From Bryobacterales bacterium (GTDB lineage Bacteria; Acidobacteriota; Terriglobia; Bryobacterales; Bryobacteraceae), in the NCBI GenBank assembly GCA_016789745.1, contig JAEUQF010000315.1:1-64000 (forward strand): a stretch of DNA of 64,000 bases, written 5' to 3'. Every line of letters begins with the position of its first letter. Positions within the stretch are counted from its first letter, which is position 1. The notes beneath the pieces were generated by a model. It saw only the letters and a list, made by a program, of their open reading frames with translations, searched no databases and was not told the DNA's origin. Position numbers and translations under genes: made by a program. Below are positions 8,662 through 17,399 of this stretch, in pieces.

Positions 8662-9957
8662 ATGTCCCGGATTCTTGCGGCGTACGAAGAACGCACGCCT
8701 GGCTCGCGGCGTCTGCATCAGCAGGCCTCCGCCCTGCTTCCTAACGGCGTCACCCATGTGGGGCGCTACTTGCATCCTTATCCGATCTATGTGGAGCGCG
8801 CGCAGGGTTCGCGTAAGTGGGATGTGGATGGCAACGAGTATGTGGATTTCTTTGGGGGCCATGGCGCGCTGATTCTGGGCCACAATCATCCGGCGGTGAT
8901 GGAGGCGGTGAGCCGGCAGTTGAGCCGTGGCGTGCACTACGGGGCGTCACATGAGTTGGAAGTGCGTTGGGCCGAACTCATCCACCAGATGATCCCAAGC
9001 GCCGAACGCATCCGCTTCACGGTGACTGGCACCGAGGCGTCGCTGATGGCGCTGCGGTTGTTGCGGGCGTTCACAGGCAAGTCGAAGATCATTCGCTTTG
9101 CCGGTCACTTCCATGGCTGGCATGACCATGTCTGCTTCCCGGCCGGCGGCGCGCCGGGTATTGTCGACGGCATCGTAGAGGAGATGATCATTCTGCCTCC
9201 GAACGATATCGAGGCGGTTCGCAAGGTGCTGACCGAGCGCACGGATGTGGCGGGCGTGATGATTGAGCCGACGGGTGCGACGTTCGGGATGGTGCCGGTG
9301 GGTGGCGATTTCCTGCGGCAGTTGCGCGCGCTGACTTCCGAGACCGGAACGCTGCTGCTGTTTGATGAAGTCATCTGCGGTTTCCGCTGTTCACGGGGTG
9401 GGGCGCAAGCCTTTCACGGCGTGATGCCGGATGTGACGACCCTCGCGAAGATTGTCGCTGGCGGATTTCCAGGTGCCGCGGTATGTGGTCGCACCGATAT
9501 CCTCAGCCTGCTCGACTATCCGAACGGGCCTTCGACCTCGCCGAAGGTGGTGCATCAAGGCACCTACAACGCAGAGCCCGTTTCCGCCGCGGCAGGCATC
9601 GCCACGTTGACCGAGGTGCGCGATGGCGACGTGATTGAACGCGCGAATCGTACGGCTGCCGCGATTCGCGAAGGCTGCGCGGAGGCGATTCGCCGCAAGA
9701 GCATCGACTGGTGCGTGTATGGCTGCTTTTCGGAGTTCCACATTTATCCGGGCGGCAGTGCGCCTCCGAAGGCGAAGGGCACGGTGCCCGCGGCGCTGCT
9801 GCACAACATCCGCCTGGGCATGTTGTGCCATGGCGTGGATCTGATCGGCTGGCCGGGCGGCTTGGTGTCGGCGGTACACACGGCCGAAGATGTCGATCGC
9901 ACCGTCACTGCCTTCCGCCATACACTGGACTGGCTGGGAGACGAGGGGGCTTTTTGA
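8662..9957 (+). CDS. Class III aminotransferase, glutamate-1-semialdehyde aminomutase-like
   Basis: 431 residues of the PLP-dependent class III (acetylornithine/GSA-aminomutase) fold. The expected pieces are in order: GITHV-like entry (NGVTHVGRY), WDVDGNEYVDFFGGHGALILGHNHP, TGTEASLMALRLLRA, the pyridine-binding Asp235 in LLLFDEVICGFR and the Schiff-base Lys263 in TTLAKIVAGGFPGAA. Position among transporters and amidohydrolases argues for a catabolic omega-type transaminase or an amino-mutase on a pathway intermediate rather than haem synthesis, but this is inference. ATG 8662 was chosen over 8605 because it follows fhs and gives the family N-terminus. The stop overlaps the next start by four bases. 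Confidence 0.85.
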   Translation: MSRILAAYEERTPGSRRLHQQASALLPNGVTHVGRYLHPYPIYVERAQGSRKWDVDGNEYVDFFGGHGALILGHNHPAVMEAVSRQLSRGVHYGASHELEVRWAELIHQMIPSAERIRFTVTGTEASLMALRLLRAFTGKSKIIRFAGHFHGWHDHVCFPAGGAPGIVDGIVEEMIILPPNDIEAVRKVLTERTDVAGVMIEPTGATFGMVPVGGDFLRQLRALTSETGTLLLFDEVICGFRCSRGGAQAFHGVMPDVTTLAKIVAGGFPGAAVCGRTDILSLLDYPNGPSTSPKVVHQGTYNAEPVSAAAGIATLTEVRDGDVIERANRTAAAIREGCAEAIRRKSIDWCVYGCFSEFHIYPGGSAPPKAKGTVPAALLHNIRLGMLCHGVDLIGWPGGLVSAVHTAEDVDRTVTAFRHTLDWLGDEGAF

Positions 9958-11132
9958 TCGCGGCCGCCGGGCAGCGCCGTGTGCTGGCGCTGGTGTTCAC
10001 CGCCGCCATGCTCACCTACTTTGACCGCGTATGTCTCTCCGCCGCGGCGCCCTCCATGCGTGCCGAACTCGGCCTCAGCCAGGTGCAGATGGGTTACGTG
10101 TTCAGCATCTTCAACCTGGCTTACGGCATCGCCGAGATCCCGGCGGGCTGGCTGGGCGACCGCTGGGGGCAGAAGCTGATGATGTTTCGCATTGTCGGCG
10201 GGTGGTCCGTGTTCACCATGCTGACCGGCGCGGCGTGGAGCTATGCCTCACTGCTGGCGGTCCGCGCCTGCTTTGGTCTCGCCGAAGCCGGTGCCTTTCC
10301 CACGCTCTCCCGCGCGCTTTCGAGGTGGTTTACGCCCGAGCAGCGCAGCCGCGCTAATGGGCTGATGTGGACGGGGTCGCGATTGGGCGGCGCCATCGCT
10401 CCCGCCATATCGGCGTCGGTGGTGTATTGGGCCGGCTGGCGATGGACGTTCGTGCTGTTCGGCAGCATTGGCATTCTCTGGTGTATCGCGTGGTTGGTTG
10501 GCTATCAGGACAACCCGCATGCCAAGGATCCGCCGCGTACCACCGTGCCCGTGCCATGGCGGCTGCTTCTGACCAACGGCACCATGCTCGCCCTCTTCTG
10601 GGCCTACTTCGCTTCCGGCTTCGGCTTCCAGTTCTTCGTCACATGGCTGCCAACGTTCCTCATGAAGGAACATGGTCTGTCGCTGCGGCAGTCCGGGCTG
10701 TATGCGGCCCTGCCGTTGCTGGCGGGTGCGGCGGGGTGTCTGGCGGGTGGTTATCTGGCCGATCGCTTTGGACGCCGCGCCGTGGGCGTCTGCGGATTCC
10801 TGTTCAGCGCGATGGCGTTCGTAGGCTCTGTTTATGCGGGTTCCGGTGAGACGGCGATCCTCGGCCTGGTGCTGGCCGCCGCTCTGCATGATGTGACGTT
10901 ACCGGTGGCTTGGGCGACTTGCGTCGATATCGGCGGCAAGTTTGGCGGCACCGCGGGTGGCTATATGAACCTGGCGTCGAGCATCAGCGGCACCCTGGCC
11001 CCGGTGGCAGCGGCGTGGCTGGCCGAAATCACCGGGACGTTTGTGACGGTTTTCTGGGTGGCCGCCGCGGTTTATGCGGTTGGCGCGGCGTTATGGCTGC
11101 TCATTGATCCCGCGCGGGATCCCATTGGATAA
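9954..11132 (+). CDS. MFS transporter (anion:cation symporter-like)
   Basis: 392 residues with twelve predicted membrane helices. The loop between helices 2 and 3 has the MFS signature (GDRWGQKLMMFRI), with a second-half equivalent ADRFGRRAVG. The pattern YFDRVCLSAAAPSM at the N-terminus is typical of hexuronate/phthalate-type (ACS family) permeases. I place the start at TTG 9954, overlapping the aminotransferase stop by four bases and preceded by a GAGGGGG Shine-Dalgarno, since the frame has no suitable ATG. Coupling to the aminotransferase and the following creatininase-like gene suggests import of their substrate. Confidence 0.85.
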   Translation: MIAAAGQRRVLALVFTAAMLTYFDRVCLSAAAPSMRAELGLSQVQMGYVFSIFNLAYGIAEIPAGWLGDRWGQKLMMFRIVGGWSVFTMLTGAAWSYASLLAVRACFGLAEAGAFPTLSRALSRWFTPEQRSRANGLMWTGSRLGGAIAPAISASVVYWAGWRWTFVLFGSIGILWCIAWLVGYQDNPHAKDPPRTTVPVPWRLLLTNGTMLALFWAYFASGFGFQFFVTWLPTFLMKEHGLSLRQSGLYAALPLLAGAAGCLAGGYLADRFGRRAVGVCGFLFSAMAFVGSVYAGSGETAILGLVLAAALHDVTLPVAWATCVDIGGKFGGTAGGYMNLASSISGTLAPVAAAWLAEITGTFVTVFWVAAAVYAVGAALWLLIDPARDPIG

Positions 11133-11145
11133 GGAGAGAGTGCAG

Positions 11146-11943
11146 ATGGCACGCAAAGATTATCTGTATCAGCATTACACCTGGGTGGAGATGAAGGAGG
11201 TTGCCAAACGGAATCCCGTGGTGGTGATTCCGGTGGGTTCGGTGGAGGATCATGGCCCGCATCTGCCGCTCGACGTGGATAACTTCCTGATCTCGTCGAT
11301 CTGTGAAGAGGCGGCGAAACGGGCCAACGGCGACATCCTGCTGATGCCGCTGATTCCCTATGGTTTTGAGACGCACCACATGGATTTTCCGGGCACCATC
11401 GACATCCGCATGGAGCACATGCTGAACTTCACGCTGGATGTTTGCAAGAGCGTGGCGCACCATGGCTTCGACCGTATTCTGCTGGCCGATGGCCATGGTT
11501 CGAACATGCCGATTCTGGACCTGGTGGCGCGGCGGACGATCATCGAGACCAATGCGCTGTGCGCGCCGTTTTTGTGGCCTTCGCTGGCGCTGTCGGAGAT
11601 CAAGAGCGTGCGCGAATCCGGGCGCGGCGGCATGTCCCACGCGTGTGAACTGGAGACGTCGGTGTATCTTTACCTGGACGGCGAACGCGTCCAGATGGAC
11701 AAGGCCGTGAAGGAGATGGAGCAACCGGATTCGGACTTCATCTGGAGCGATCTGTTGAACCCCGGGCCGGTGCGGATGATGGATATCTGGACCCGCTTTT
11801 CGAAGACCGGCGTCAACGGCGATCCCACCGTCGCGACGCGCGAAAAGGGCCGCATCATCTTCGAAGCCGTTGTCGAGAACTTCGTGAAGTTCGCCCGTGA
11901 ATTCCGCGCGCGGAAGCGTGGCGACCGCGTGGATAACCACTAG
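11146..11943 (+). CDS. Creatininase-family metal-dependent amidohydrolase
   Basis: 265 residues, typical for the family. Metal ligands expected for creatininase are in place: Glu34 and His36 in VEDHGPHLPL, Asp45 downstream, His117 in DGHGSN, and Glu168 in HACELET. Family enzymes open creatinine or cleave other amides (for example formamidopyrimidine deformylation, or peptide trimming by MftE). No creatinase or sarcosine genes are nearby, so creatinine itself is not a supported substrate. AAGGAGAG at 11131-11138 is a strong Shine-Dalgarno for ATG 11146. The next gene, an MlrC-like protein, follows after three bases. Confidence 0.85.
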   Translation: MARKDYLYQHYTWVEMKEVAKRNPVVVIPVGSVEDHGPHLPLDVDNFLISSICEEAAKRANGDILLMPLIPYGFETHHMDFPGTIDIRMEHMLNFTLDVCKSVAHHGFDRILLADGHGSNMPILDLVARRTIIETNALCAPFLWPSLALSEIKSVRESGRGGMSHACELETSVYLYLDGERVQMDKAVKEMEQPDSDFIWSDLLNPGPVRMMDIWTRFSKTGVNGDPTVATREKGRIIFEAVVENFVKFAREFRARKRGDRVDNH

Positions 11944-11946
11944 GCC

Positions 11947-13431
11947 ATGAAGCGCGTTGCCATCGGCTCCATCTTCACGGAATCGAATCATCTGGTCGGC
12001 CGGTTGACCGAACTGGCCGACTTCGAACGCACGGAAGTGCGGCGGGGTGAGGAGATGTTGCAGGCGACGGAGGGCGTGGTGGGCGGCATGCTGCGCGAGT
12101 TGGGTGGCGTGCAGGTGGTGCCACTGCTGTACGCCAGCACAGTGCCCGGTGGCCCGCTCAGCCGCGCCTGCTATGCGTCGTTGAAGGCGGAGTTGCTCGA
12201 CCGTCTGAAGGCTGCTTTGCCTGTCGATGGTGTGCTGATGCCGCAGCATGGCGCCGCGGCCGTGGATGGACTTGGGAGTCTCGACGGCGACCTGATCTCC
12301 GCGGTTCGTGCCGTGATCGGGCCGGATGTGCCGTTGGTGGCGACCCTGGATTGCCACGCCCATGTCACGCCGGAGATGGTGGCGAATGCCGATGCGATGG
12401 CGGCTTGGGAGACGTATCCCCATCGCGACACTTACACGACCGGGCAGCGCGGGGCGCGGTTGTTGTTGGGGATGTTGGAAGGGCGGACGCGGCCGTCGAT
12501 GGTGATGGCGAAGGTGCCGGTAATTGTGGGCGGCTTTATGGGGAGCACGGACGACGGGCCTTTCGCGCAGTTCATGGCGCGCACGAAGGCGTTGGAGGCG
12601 CGCGACGGTGTGCTTTCCACCAGTGCGTTCCTGGTACAGCCGCAGCTTGATCTGCCGGGCATGGGCGGTGGGGCGCTGGTGGTTACCGATGGTGATCCGC
12701 AGACCGCCGAACGGGAAGCGGGGAAGCTGGCGCTGTACTACTGGGAACTGCGGCATCGATTAGAAGCGCGCATCTGGAAGCCGGCGGACGCCATCGCCGC
12801 CGGCGATGCGGGCCCGGTGCTGCTGCTGGAAACTTCGGACTGCATTGGCGGCGGTGCCACAGGCGATAGCGCGGCAGTGTTGAAGGCGCTGGTGGCGGCG
12901 AGCCCGTCGGGCAACTCCCTGGCGTACGTGGTGGATGCGGAAGCCGCGGCGGCCTGTCATCGTGCAGGCGAGGGCTCGCGCGTGCGGGTGTCCATCGGAC
13001 ACAAGCTGGATCCGCAATGGGGCACGCCGCTTCAAGCCGAGGCACTGGTGGAGAAGTTGACGGATGGGCGGTTCACCTACTCGGGCGGCATCTGGGGCGG
13101 GCAGACCGGCGCCATGGGGCCATCCGCGCGAGTTCGTATCGGCAACGTGCAGGTGCTGCTGGCATCCCTCGGGACCTATGATTGGGCCGACGAACAGTAC
13201 CGCTCTCTCGACATGGACACGGGGAAGGCACGGTTTATCGTGGTGAAGAATCCAATGAACTATCGTATCGGCTATGCCGGCCGGTTTACGGCGGCGTATG
13301 TTCTGGACACCCCAGGGCCGACGCCAGCCTCGCTGCGGCATGTCGCCTTTCAGAATCTGCAGCGGCCATTCTTCCCGCAGGACGAAGATATCCCCAACCT
13401 GCGGCCCACAATCCTGCGTGGACGCCGATAG
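11947..13431 (+). CDS. M81-family (MlrC-like) metallopeptidase
   Basis: 494 residues matching the MlrC/microcystinase C family from end to end (usual length about 490-510). The N-terminus runs VAIGSIFTESNHL. It is followed by MPQHGAAA and the zinc-site D135-C-H137-A-H139, then YPHRDTYTTG and, at the start of the second domain, CIGGGATGDSAAVL. MlrC cleaves linearised microcystin peptides, but most homologues in cluster contexts act on unknown small amides. It is coupled to the creatininase-like gene upstream and an MFS gene three bases downstream, which supports a shared pathway that breaks a peptide-like or amide compound. Confidence 0.9.
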   Translation: MKRVAIGSIFTESNHLVGRLTELADFERTEVRRGEEMLQATEGVVGGMLRELGGVQVVPLLYASTVPGGPLSRACYASLKAELLDRLKAALPVDGVLMPQHGAAAVDGLGSLDGDLISAVRAVIGPDVPLVATLDCHAHVTPEMVANADAMAAWETYPHRDTYTTGQRGARLLLGMLEGRTRPSMVMAKVPVIVGGFMGSTDDGPFAQFMARTKALEARDGVLSTSAFLVQPQLDLPGMGGGALVVTDGDPQTAEREAGKLALYYWELRHRLEARIWKPADAIAAGDAGPVLLLETSDCIGGGATGDSAAVLKALVAASPSGNSLAYVVDAEAAAACHRAGEGSRVRVSIGHKLDPQWGTPLQAEALVEKLTDGRFTYSGGIWGGQTGAMGPSARVRIGNVQVLLASLGTYDWADEQYRSLDMDTGKARFIVVKNPMNYRIGYAGRFTAAYVLDTPGPTPASLRHVAFQNLQRPFFPQDEDIPNLRPTILRGRR

Positions 13432-13434
13432 AGT

Positions 13435-14652
13435 ATGCCGGAACGCTGGCGAGTGGCGCTGCTGTGCTTTGCGGCGAACGTCATCGCCCATGCCGACCGC
13501 ATCAGCTTGAGCGTGGCTGTGCCGGCCATCCTGGCAGAGTACCGTTGGGACACCGCCCAGATGGGCTGGGTGCTGTCGGCGTTCTTCAGCGGCTATACCT
13601 TGCTGATGATTCCCGCCGGACTGGCCGCGCAGCGGTTCGGCCCGCGGCGCATGTTCGGCTACAGCATTGGCCTGTGGAGCCTGTTCACCATGCTCACCCC
13701 GTTGCCGCGGACCATCGCGGGTATGGCCGCAGTGCGGTTCCTACTGGGAGTCGGCGAAAGCGGGACAGCGGCCTGTATCAACGGTACATTGGCCCGCTGG
13801 TTCCCGCCCACCGAGTACTCCCGGGCCGCGGGACTGTGCTGGAGCGGCGGCTACATGGCGCCACTGCTGGCCTTTCCCTTGGCTACCGGTATCCTCCAGC
13901 AGTTCGGTTGGCGGGCCATCTTCGTCGGCTTCGGCCTGCTCGGCTTTCTGTGGCTGCCGCTGTGGCTGCGCGTGGCGTGGCCCGCGTTGCCCGCATCCGC
14001 CGGCGGCCTACCACGCTTATCGATGCGCTTGTGGAAGGCGCCGGCCGTCTGGGCCGTGTTCCTGCTGCACTTCTCCTCCAACTGGTTTCTCTATGTGATG
14101 ATCTCCTGGTTGCCCACGTATCTCGCGCTGGAACGCAAACTGTCGCTACCGGGCATGGCCGCCGGCGCTGCGGTGCCGTTTCTGTTCGCCTGGGTCGGCA
14201 CGAATACGTTCGCGTGGGCGATTGACCGCGCCACTCCGCGGCTCGGCTCCACGCGTGCCCGCAAGCTCTTCCTGTTGCCCTACGCGCTGGCCGGTGCCAG
14301 CATCTTCGCGGTGCCCCGCGCCGAATCCGCCGCCAGCGCGATCGTGCTGCTGTGCGCCGCGATGGGGCTGCTGGCTTCCGCCACGCCCATCTTCTCCAGC
14401 GCCTCGCTCAATCTGGCGCCCCGCATCGCCGCGCCGCTCGCCGCTGTCCAGAATGCGTTTGCCAACCTCAGCGGCGTGATCGCACCGGCGGTGGTGGGCT
14501 ACCTGGTGAAGGCCCATGGCTGGCCCTCCGCCTTCACGCTGACTACCGCGGTTTGCCTGGCCGGGATCGCCGCCTACCTGCTTTTCGGCGACGCCGAACC
14601 TCTTGAGGGAAACCCGCAGCCCGCCGCCCGCGTCAACACCGCCGGAGGCTGA
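13435..14652 (+). CDS. MFS transporter, second of the cluster
   Basis: 405 residues with twelve hydrophobic segments. HADRISLSVAVPAI in helix 1 and the helix 2-3 loop AAQRFGPRRMFG follow the anion:cation symporter-like MFS pattern seen in the transporter at 9954. However, the two proteins differ too much to be a recent duplication. The start lies three bases after the MlrC stop. Two MFS permeases in one run may divide substrate import from product export, which the sequence cannot decide. The stop is two bases before the next ATG. Confidence 0.85.
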   Translation: MPERWRVALLCFAANVIAHADRISLSVAVPAILAEYRWDTAQMGWVLSAFFSGYTLLMIPAGLAAQRFGPRRMFGYSIGLWSLFTMLTPLPRTIAGMAAVRFLLGVGESGTAACINGTLARWFPPTEYSRAAGLCWSGGYMAPLLAFPLATGILQQFGWRAIFVGFGLLGFLWLPLWLRVAWPALPASAGGLPRLSMRLWKAPAVWAVFLLHFSSNWFLYVMISWLPTYLALERKLSLPGMAAGAAVPFLFAWVGTNTFAWAIDRATPRLGSTRARKLFLLPYALAGASIFAVPRAESAASAIVLLCAAMGLLASATPIFSSASLNLAPRIAAPLAAVQNAFANLSGVIAPAVVGYLVKAHGWPSAFTLTTAVCLAGIAAYLLFGDAEPLEGNPQPAARVNTAGG

Positions 14653-14654
14653 CA

Positions 14655-15077
14655 ATGAAAGCAACCTGGCTCGTGCTCCTAGCTCTCCCCCTGGCGGCCG
14701 AGAACACTCCCACGTCTTCTAAAATCCGAGTCTTCCTCGCCGGCAGTGAGCCGGAGAAGATCACCGGAGAAGCCAACTTCGGCGAATCGAAAGGCGCCAT
14801 CAACGTGACGCGGTCGACGCCATCCTACGATATTGAGTCGATGCGGACCTTCAGCACGAATTGTCCAGACGTGCTGATGACCACGCGACGGGATAACGCC
14901 GATGTGATTCTCCGCATGGAGCGCGATGAGCCCAATCCGGGGACACCCTTCACCAAGGCCAACCGCGCGGCCGTGTTCAGCCTCAACGATGAACTGGTCT
15001 TTGCCACGCGGGCGCGCCTGTTCCGCAACGCCGCCAAGGAAGCCTGCAGCGCGATAAAGGATTATGTGAAGAAGTGA
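14655..15077 (+). CDS. Small secreted protein of unknown function
   Basis: 140 residues with a clear signal peptide (MKATWLVLLALPLAAENTP). The mature part has two cysteines (in TNCPDV and EACSAIKDY) that could form a disulfide and a mixed alpha/beta composition. It resembles short acidobacterial periplasmic proteins that I cannot assign. It begins two bases after the MFS stop, with GGAGG just upstream, so it is probably the last gene of the run starting at fhs or at the aminotransferase. Sequence beyond it degrades into non-coding DNA. Confidence 0.65.
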   Translation: MKATWLVLLALPLAAENTPTSSKIRVFLAGSEPEKITGEANFGESKGAINVTRSTPSYDIESMRTFSTNCPDVLMTTRRDNADVILRMERDEPNPGTPFTKANRAAVFSLNDELVFATRARLFRNAAKEACSAIKDYVKK

Positions 15078-15418
15078 GGTGGACCCCAACCACCGCGGAG
15101 ATCACCCTCACCGGCTGCAACAGAGGCATCCTTCCAGAAGCTGCGGAACACCCTGGCGAAAACGGCCTCTAGTCTGGGAGCCCGTGGCGCGGCTCTGTAA
15201 GTTGCTCAGTCTACTGAGCCGCGCGCCAAGCAAGCGGTCATTCGGGGCTTCTGCCACGGACTGCCAGGCTGGCCAAAACAGCTGCGGCAAGATGGGGCGT
15301 ACGACTTGGCATTCAGGTGGGCGCAAGTCAAATGCGCGAAGTGGGTCAAGCTGGATGCGCGACGCAACCGCGGCTAGGCGGAATGCCGTTGGCGAGTGAA
15401 ACTCAAAGACGGCAAGCG
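15078..15418 (+). other. Intergenic stretch with no credible gene
   Basis: Short frames here have no recognisable protein and are broken by stops. The stretch precedes a truncated DUF1501 gene and is probably decayed DNA. It contains a 13-bp imperfect hairpin (15187-15224), listed separately. Confidence 0.6.
15187..15224. repeat. GC-rich hairpin related to the terminator at 43998
   Basis: GCGCGGCTCTGTA (15187-15199) pairs with TACTGAGCCGCGC (15212-15224) with a single T-T mismatch and a 12-base loop. The right arm shares ACTGAGCCGC with the terminator at 43998-44030. The exact complement of the arm, GCGCGGCTCAGTA, recurs at 16670-16682. No T-run follows, so it is not a typical intrinsic terminator. 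Confidence 0.55.
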
Positions 15419-15669
15419 GTCGATCATCATCGCGATTGCTTCCCCTGTTGGGTGGCCGGCGCGTGTTGGAAGCCGGGCTTCTCGTATAGCGCCTCGGGCG
15501 ACGTAGGGTATAAGCCCGCCGCCACGCCCATCACGGTCTACGATTTCCATGCCACCGCGCTCCACCTGCTCGGCCTCGATTACGAAAAGCTCACCTACCG
15601 TCGCACAACCGCATGCGTCGCCGCCTCACGGACGTGCATGGCCACGTGCTGCAGCCCATCCTGCCGTAG
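15419..15669 (+). pseudogene. C-terminal remnant of a DUF1501-family protein
   Basis: One frame reads DHHRDCFPCWVAG, KPGFSYSASGDVGYK, then ITVYDFHATALHLLGLDYEKLTY, the well-known C-terminal part of DUF1501 (sulfatase-like) proteins. After LTYR the frame slips. From 15607 another frame continues RRRLTDVHGHVLQPILP to TAG at 15667-15669, which is how that family ends. The remaining 350 or so residues are absent upstream. So this is a 5'-truncated, frameshifted relic. Its stop is directly adjacent to the end of the convergent channel gene. Confidence 0.8.
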
Positions 15670-16518
15670 TCAGGCGTCCGGCAGTGCCGTGCCGCAGCCT
15701 TTGCAGTAGCGCGCATCGCCGTCATGCGTGTCGGCATGGCAGCCCGGACACACCCGATGCAGTACGCTGCCCGCCCCAGCTCGGACCAGTTCCGCCGACA
15801 CAATGCCGGTCGGCACCGCGATAATCCCGTAGCCCAGGATCATGAGCACGGAAGCCAGCATGCGCCCCAACACCGTCCGCGGTGCGATGTCGCCATAGCC
15901 CACCGTGGTCAGCGTGACGATGGCCCAGTACATCGACACCGGAATACTGGTGAAGCCGCTCGCATCGCCTTCCACCAGATACATCAGCGCGCCGATGATG
16001 ACGACAATGGTAATTACGGTCACCAGGAACACCGTGATCTTCGGACGGCTGGCGCGCAACGCCCGCAGCAGCACCCGAGCCTCGCCCACATAATGTGTCA
16101 GCTTCAGCACCCGGAACACGCGCAACAACCGCAGCGCCCGAATCACCGCCAGGGATTGCGTGCCCGCCACCAGCAGACTGACATAGGCCGGGATCACGGC
16201 CAGCAGATCGATGAGGCCCAGAAAGCTCAGCGCATACCGCACCGGACGCCGCGCACTTACCAGCCGCAGCACGTACTCCACGGTGAATAGCGCCGTGAAT
16301 CCCCATTCGGCCGAACGCAGCAGCATCGCATGTTCCCGGCGCAGCGAGGGTACGCTCTCCAGCAGCACAACGGTCACGCTCGCCAGAATCATTACGAGCA
16401 GGACGAGGTCGAACATCCGCCCGGCCCGCGTGTCTACGCCGAAGATGATCACCTCCAGCGCATCCCGCCACGGGGCGCGCGCGACCTCGGTCCGTCGCTC
16501 CGAAACAGGCACCGGCAT
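15670..16518 (-). CDS. Voltage-gated potassium channel-like protein with C-terminal zinc ribbon
   Basis: 282 residues with six transmembrane segments and a pore loop. S4 carries spaced positive charges (R-A-L-R-L-L-R-V-F-R-V-L-K), as in voltage sensors, and the selectivity filter TVGYGD sits at residues 205-210, diagnostic for K+ selectivity. The final 26 residues form a short zinc-ribbon-like tail with C257-x2-C260 and C272-x2-C275. The ATG at 16516-16518 has GGAG upstream and is preferred over 16560, which adds an unlikely stretch. No regulatory RCK domain is present. The cytoplasmic tail could bind zinc or assist assembly. The flanking DNA on both sides is decayed, yet this gene looks intact. 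Confidence 0.88.
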   Translation of the reverse strand: MPVPVSERRTEVARAPWRDALEVIIFGVDTRAGRMFDLVLLVMILASVTVVLLESVPSLRREHAMLLRSAEWGFTALFTVEYVLRLVSARRPVRYALSFLGLIDLLAVIPAYVSLLVAGTQSLAVIRALRLLRVFRVLKLTHYVGEARVLLRALRASRPKITVFLVTVITIVVIIGALMYLVEGDASGFTSIPVSMYWAIVTLTTVGYGDIAPRTVLGRMLASVLMILGYGIIAVPTGIVSAELVRAGAGSVLHRVCPGCHADTHDGDARYCKGCGTALPDA

Positions 16519-16977
16519 CTCGCTCCGATTATGACGCGGCTGATGGCACCCACGCTGCAATCCCGCGCTCGCGCTTTCGTGTGCGGTCTCGGCAATCCGC
16601 GCCTTGCTTCATCCAGACCCCAGGTTAGTTCAGGAGTCCGGGTAGAAGCCCAAATGAGGGCTTGTGTGCGCGCGGCTCAGTAGAATGAGCAATTTACCGC
16701 GACCGCGAGGGAGCGGATATTTCCACGGGCTGCTAAATTATAGGACGTCAGCTCGTTGCAGAGGCGCTCAATCGCTGACGACAACTGGAAGTTGGACGCT
16801 CGCTCTCGTACCTCCGGGCCCAACTGCCGTGTCGTCGACGGTTCGCTCAGAGCGTCAGACGCGACATGGCAGGTCCCCGAAGCGTTGGCCGGCTTCCTAC
16901 CCTTCATACACGCTACGGGCACCGGTTGAAACACCCCGATACCCCCTTTACCCTCTGGGTATGCAGCCTGTTCCCAG
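16519..16977 (+). other. Intergenic decayed DNA
   Basis: No credible gene on either strand. Short frames lack family features. A minus-strand stretch near 16700-16830 faintly recalls the first helix of 23S-insert four-helix-bundle proteins but is too short and broken to call. Confidence 0.5.
16670..16682 (+). repeat. Half copy of the 15212 hairpin arm
   Basis: GCGCGGCTCAGTA is the exact reverse complement of the 15212-15224 arm. It lacks a good pairing partner nearby. The two copies bracket the channel gene, which lies in otherwise decayed DNA. Confidence 0.4.
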
Positions 16978-17223
16978 AGCTACCGCTACATCGTCCGTAC
17001 CGTCGGCGTTCGCAGCGGCAACGCCGCGGTCGAAGGCAGGCGTATACGGGTTCATGACGTCATCGGCCTGCTCCAAAACGGCGAGACGGTCGACTCCCTC
17101 CGACAGAACTGTTTTCCGCAACTAACGCGGGCCCAGATTTTCGAGTGCCTAGCGTACTATGAAGACCACCGCGGCGAAATCGACCTCCTGGTTGCCCGCC
17201 AAATGGCTCCCGCCGGGGAATGA
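16978..17223 (+). pseudogene. DUF433 antitoxin-like reading frame without a start codon
   Basis: A clean frame of 81 codons encodes a whole DUF433 domain: SYRYIVRTVGVRSG, VEGRRIRVHDVIGLLQNG, LTRAQIFECLAYYEDHRGEID, ending at TGA 17221-17223. DUF433 proteins are small winged-helix-like antitoxins, commonly paired with a DUF5615 PIN-like toxin. No ATG, GTG or TTG suits this frame. The nearest ATG (16961) is out of frame, so a small indel has probably removed the start. Downstream, where a DUF5615 partner would be expected, an ATG at 17220 runs into a stop within a few codons. Probably a dead toxin-antitoxin locus. Confidence 0.65.
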
Positions 17224-17399
17224 AATTCCATTTTTAATGCCGTTCTTCCACTTAAGCTACCTGTCCAGAAATCGGGGTCCACTACAAACTTCCCAACCCA
17301 CGACGCAAGAGCAACAACCCTCCGCCCCGCTTCCGATAGCACACCATTTAGGAGGTTGGCGAACGATCTCTCTAGCGCCTTATACGTAGAGTAGACGTG

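Noticed and set aside
11101..12756. 551-codon open frame on the minus strand
   Set aside because: It lies opposite the creatininase and MlrC genes and is rich in H, R and Q, the usual signature of a GC-rich antisense shadow.
17224..17399. Possible DUF5615 toxin or insertion-sequence end after DUF433
   Set aside because: An ATG at 17220 meets a stop after a few codons. The CCTGTCCAGAAATCGGGG stretch recalls mobile-element ends but has no partner repeat that I can see.
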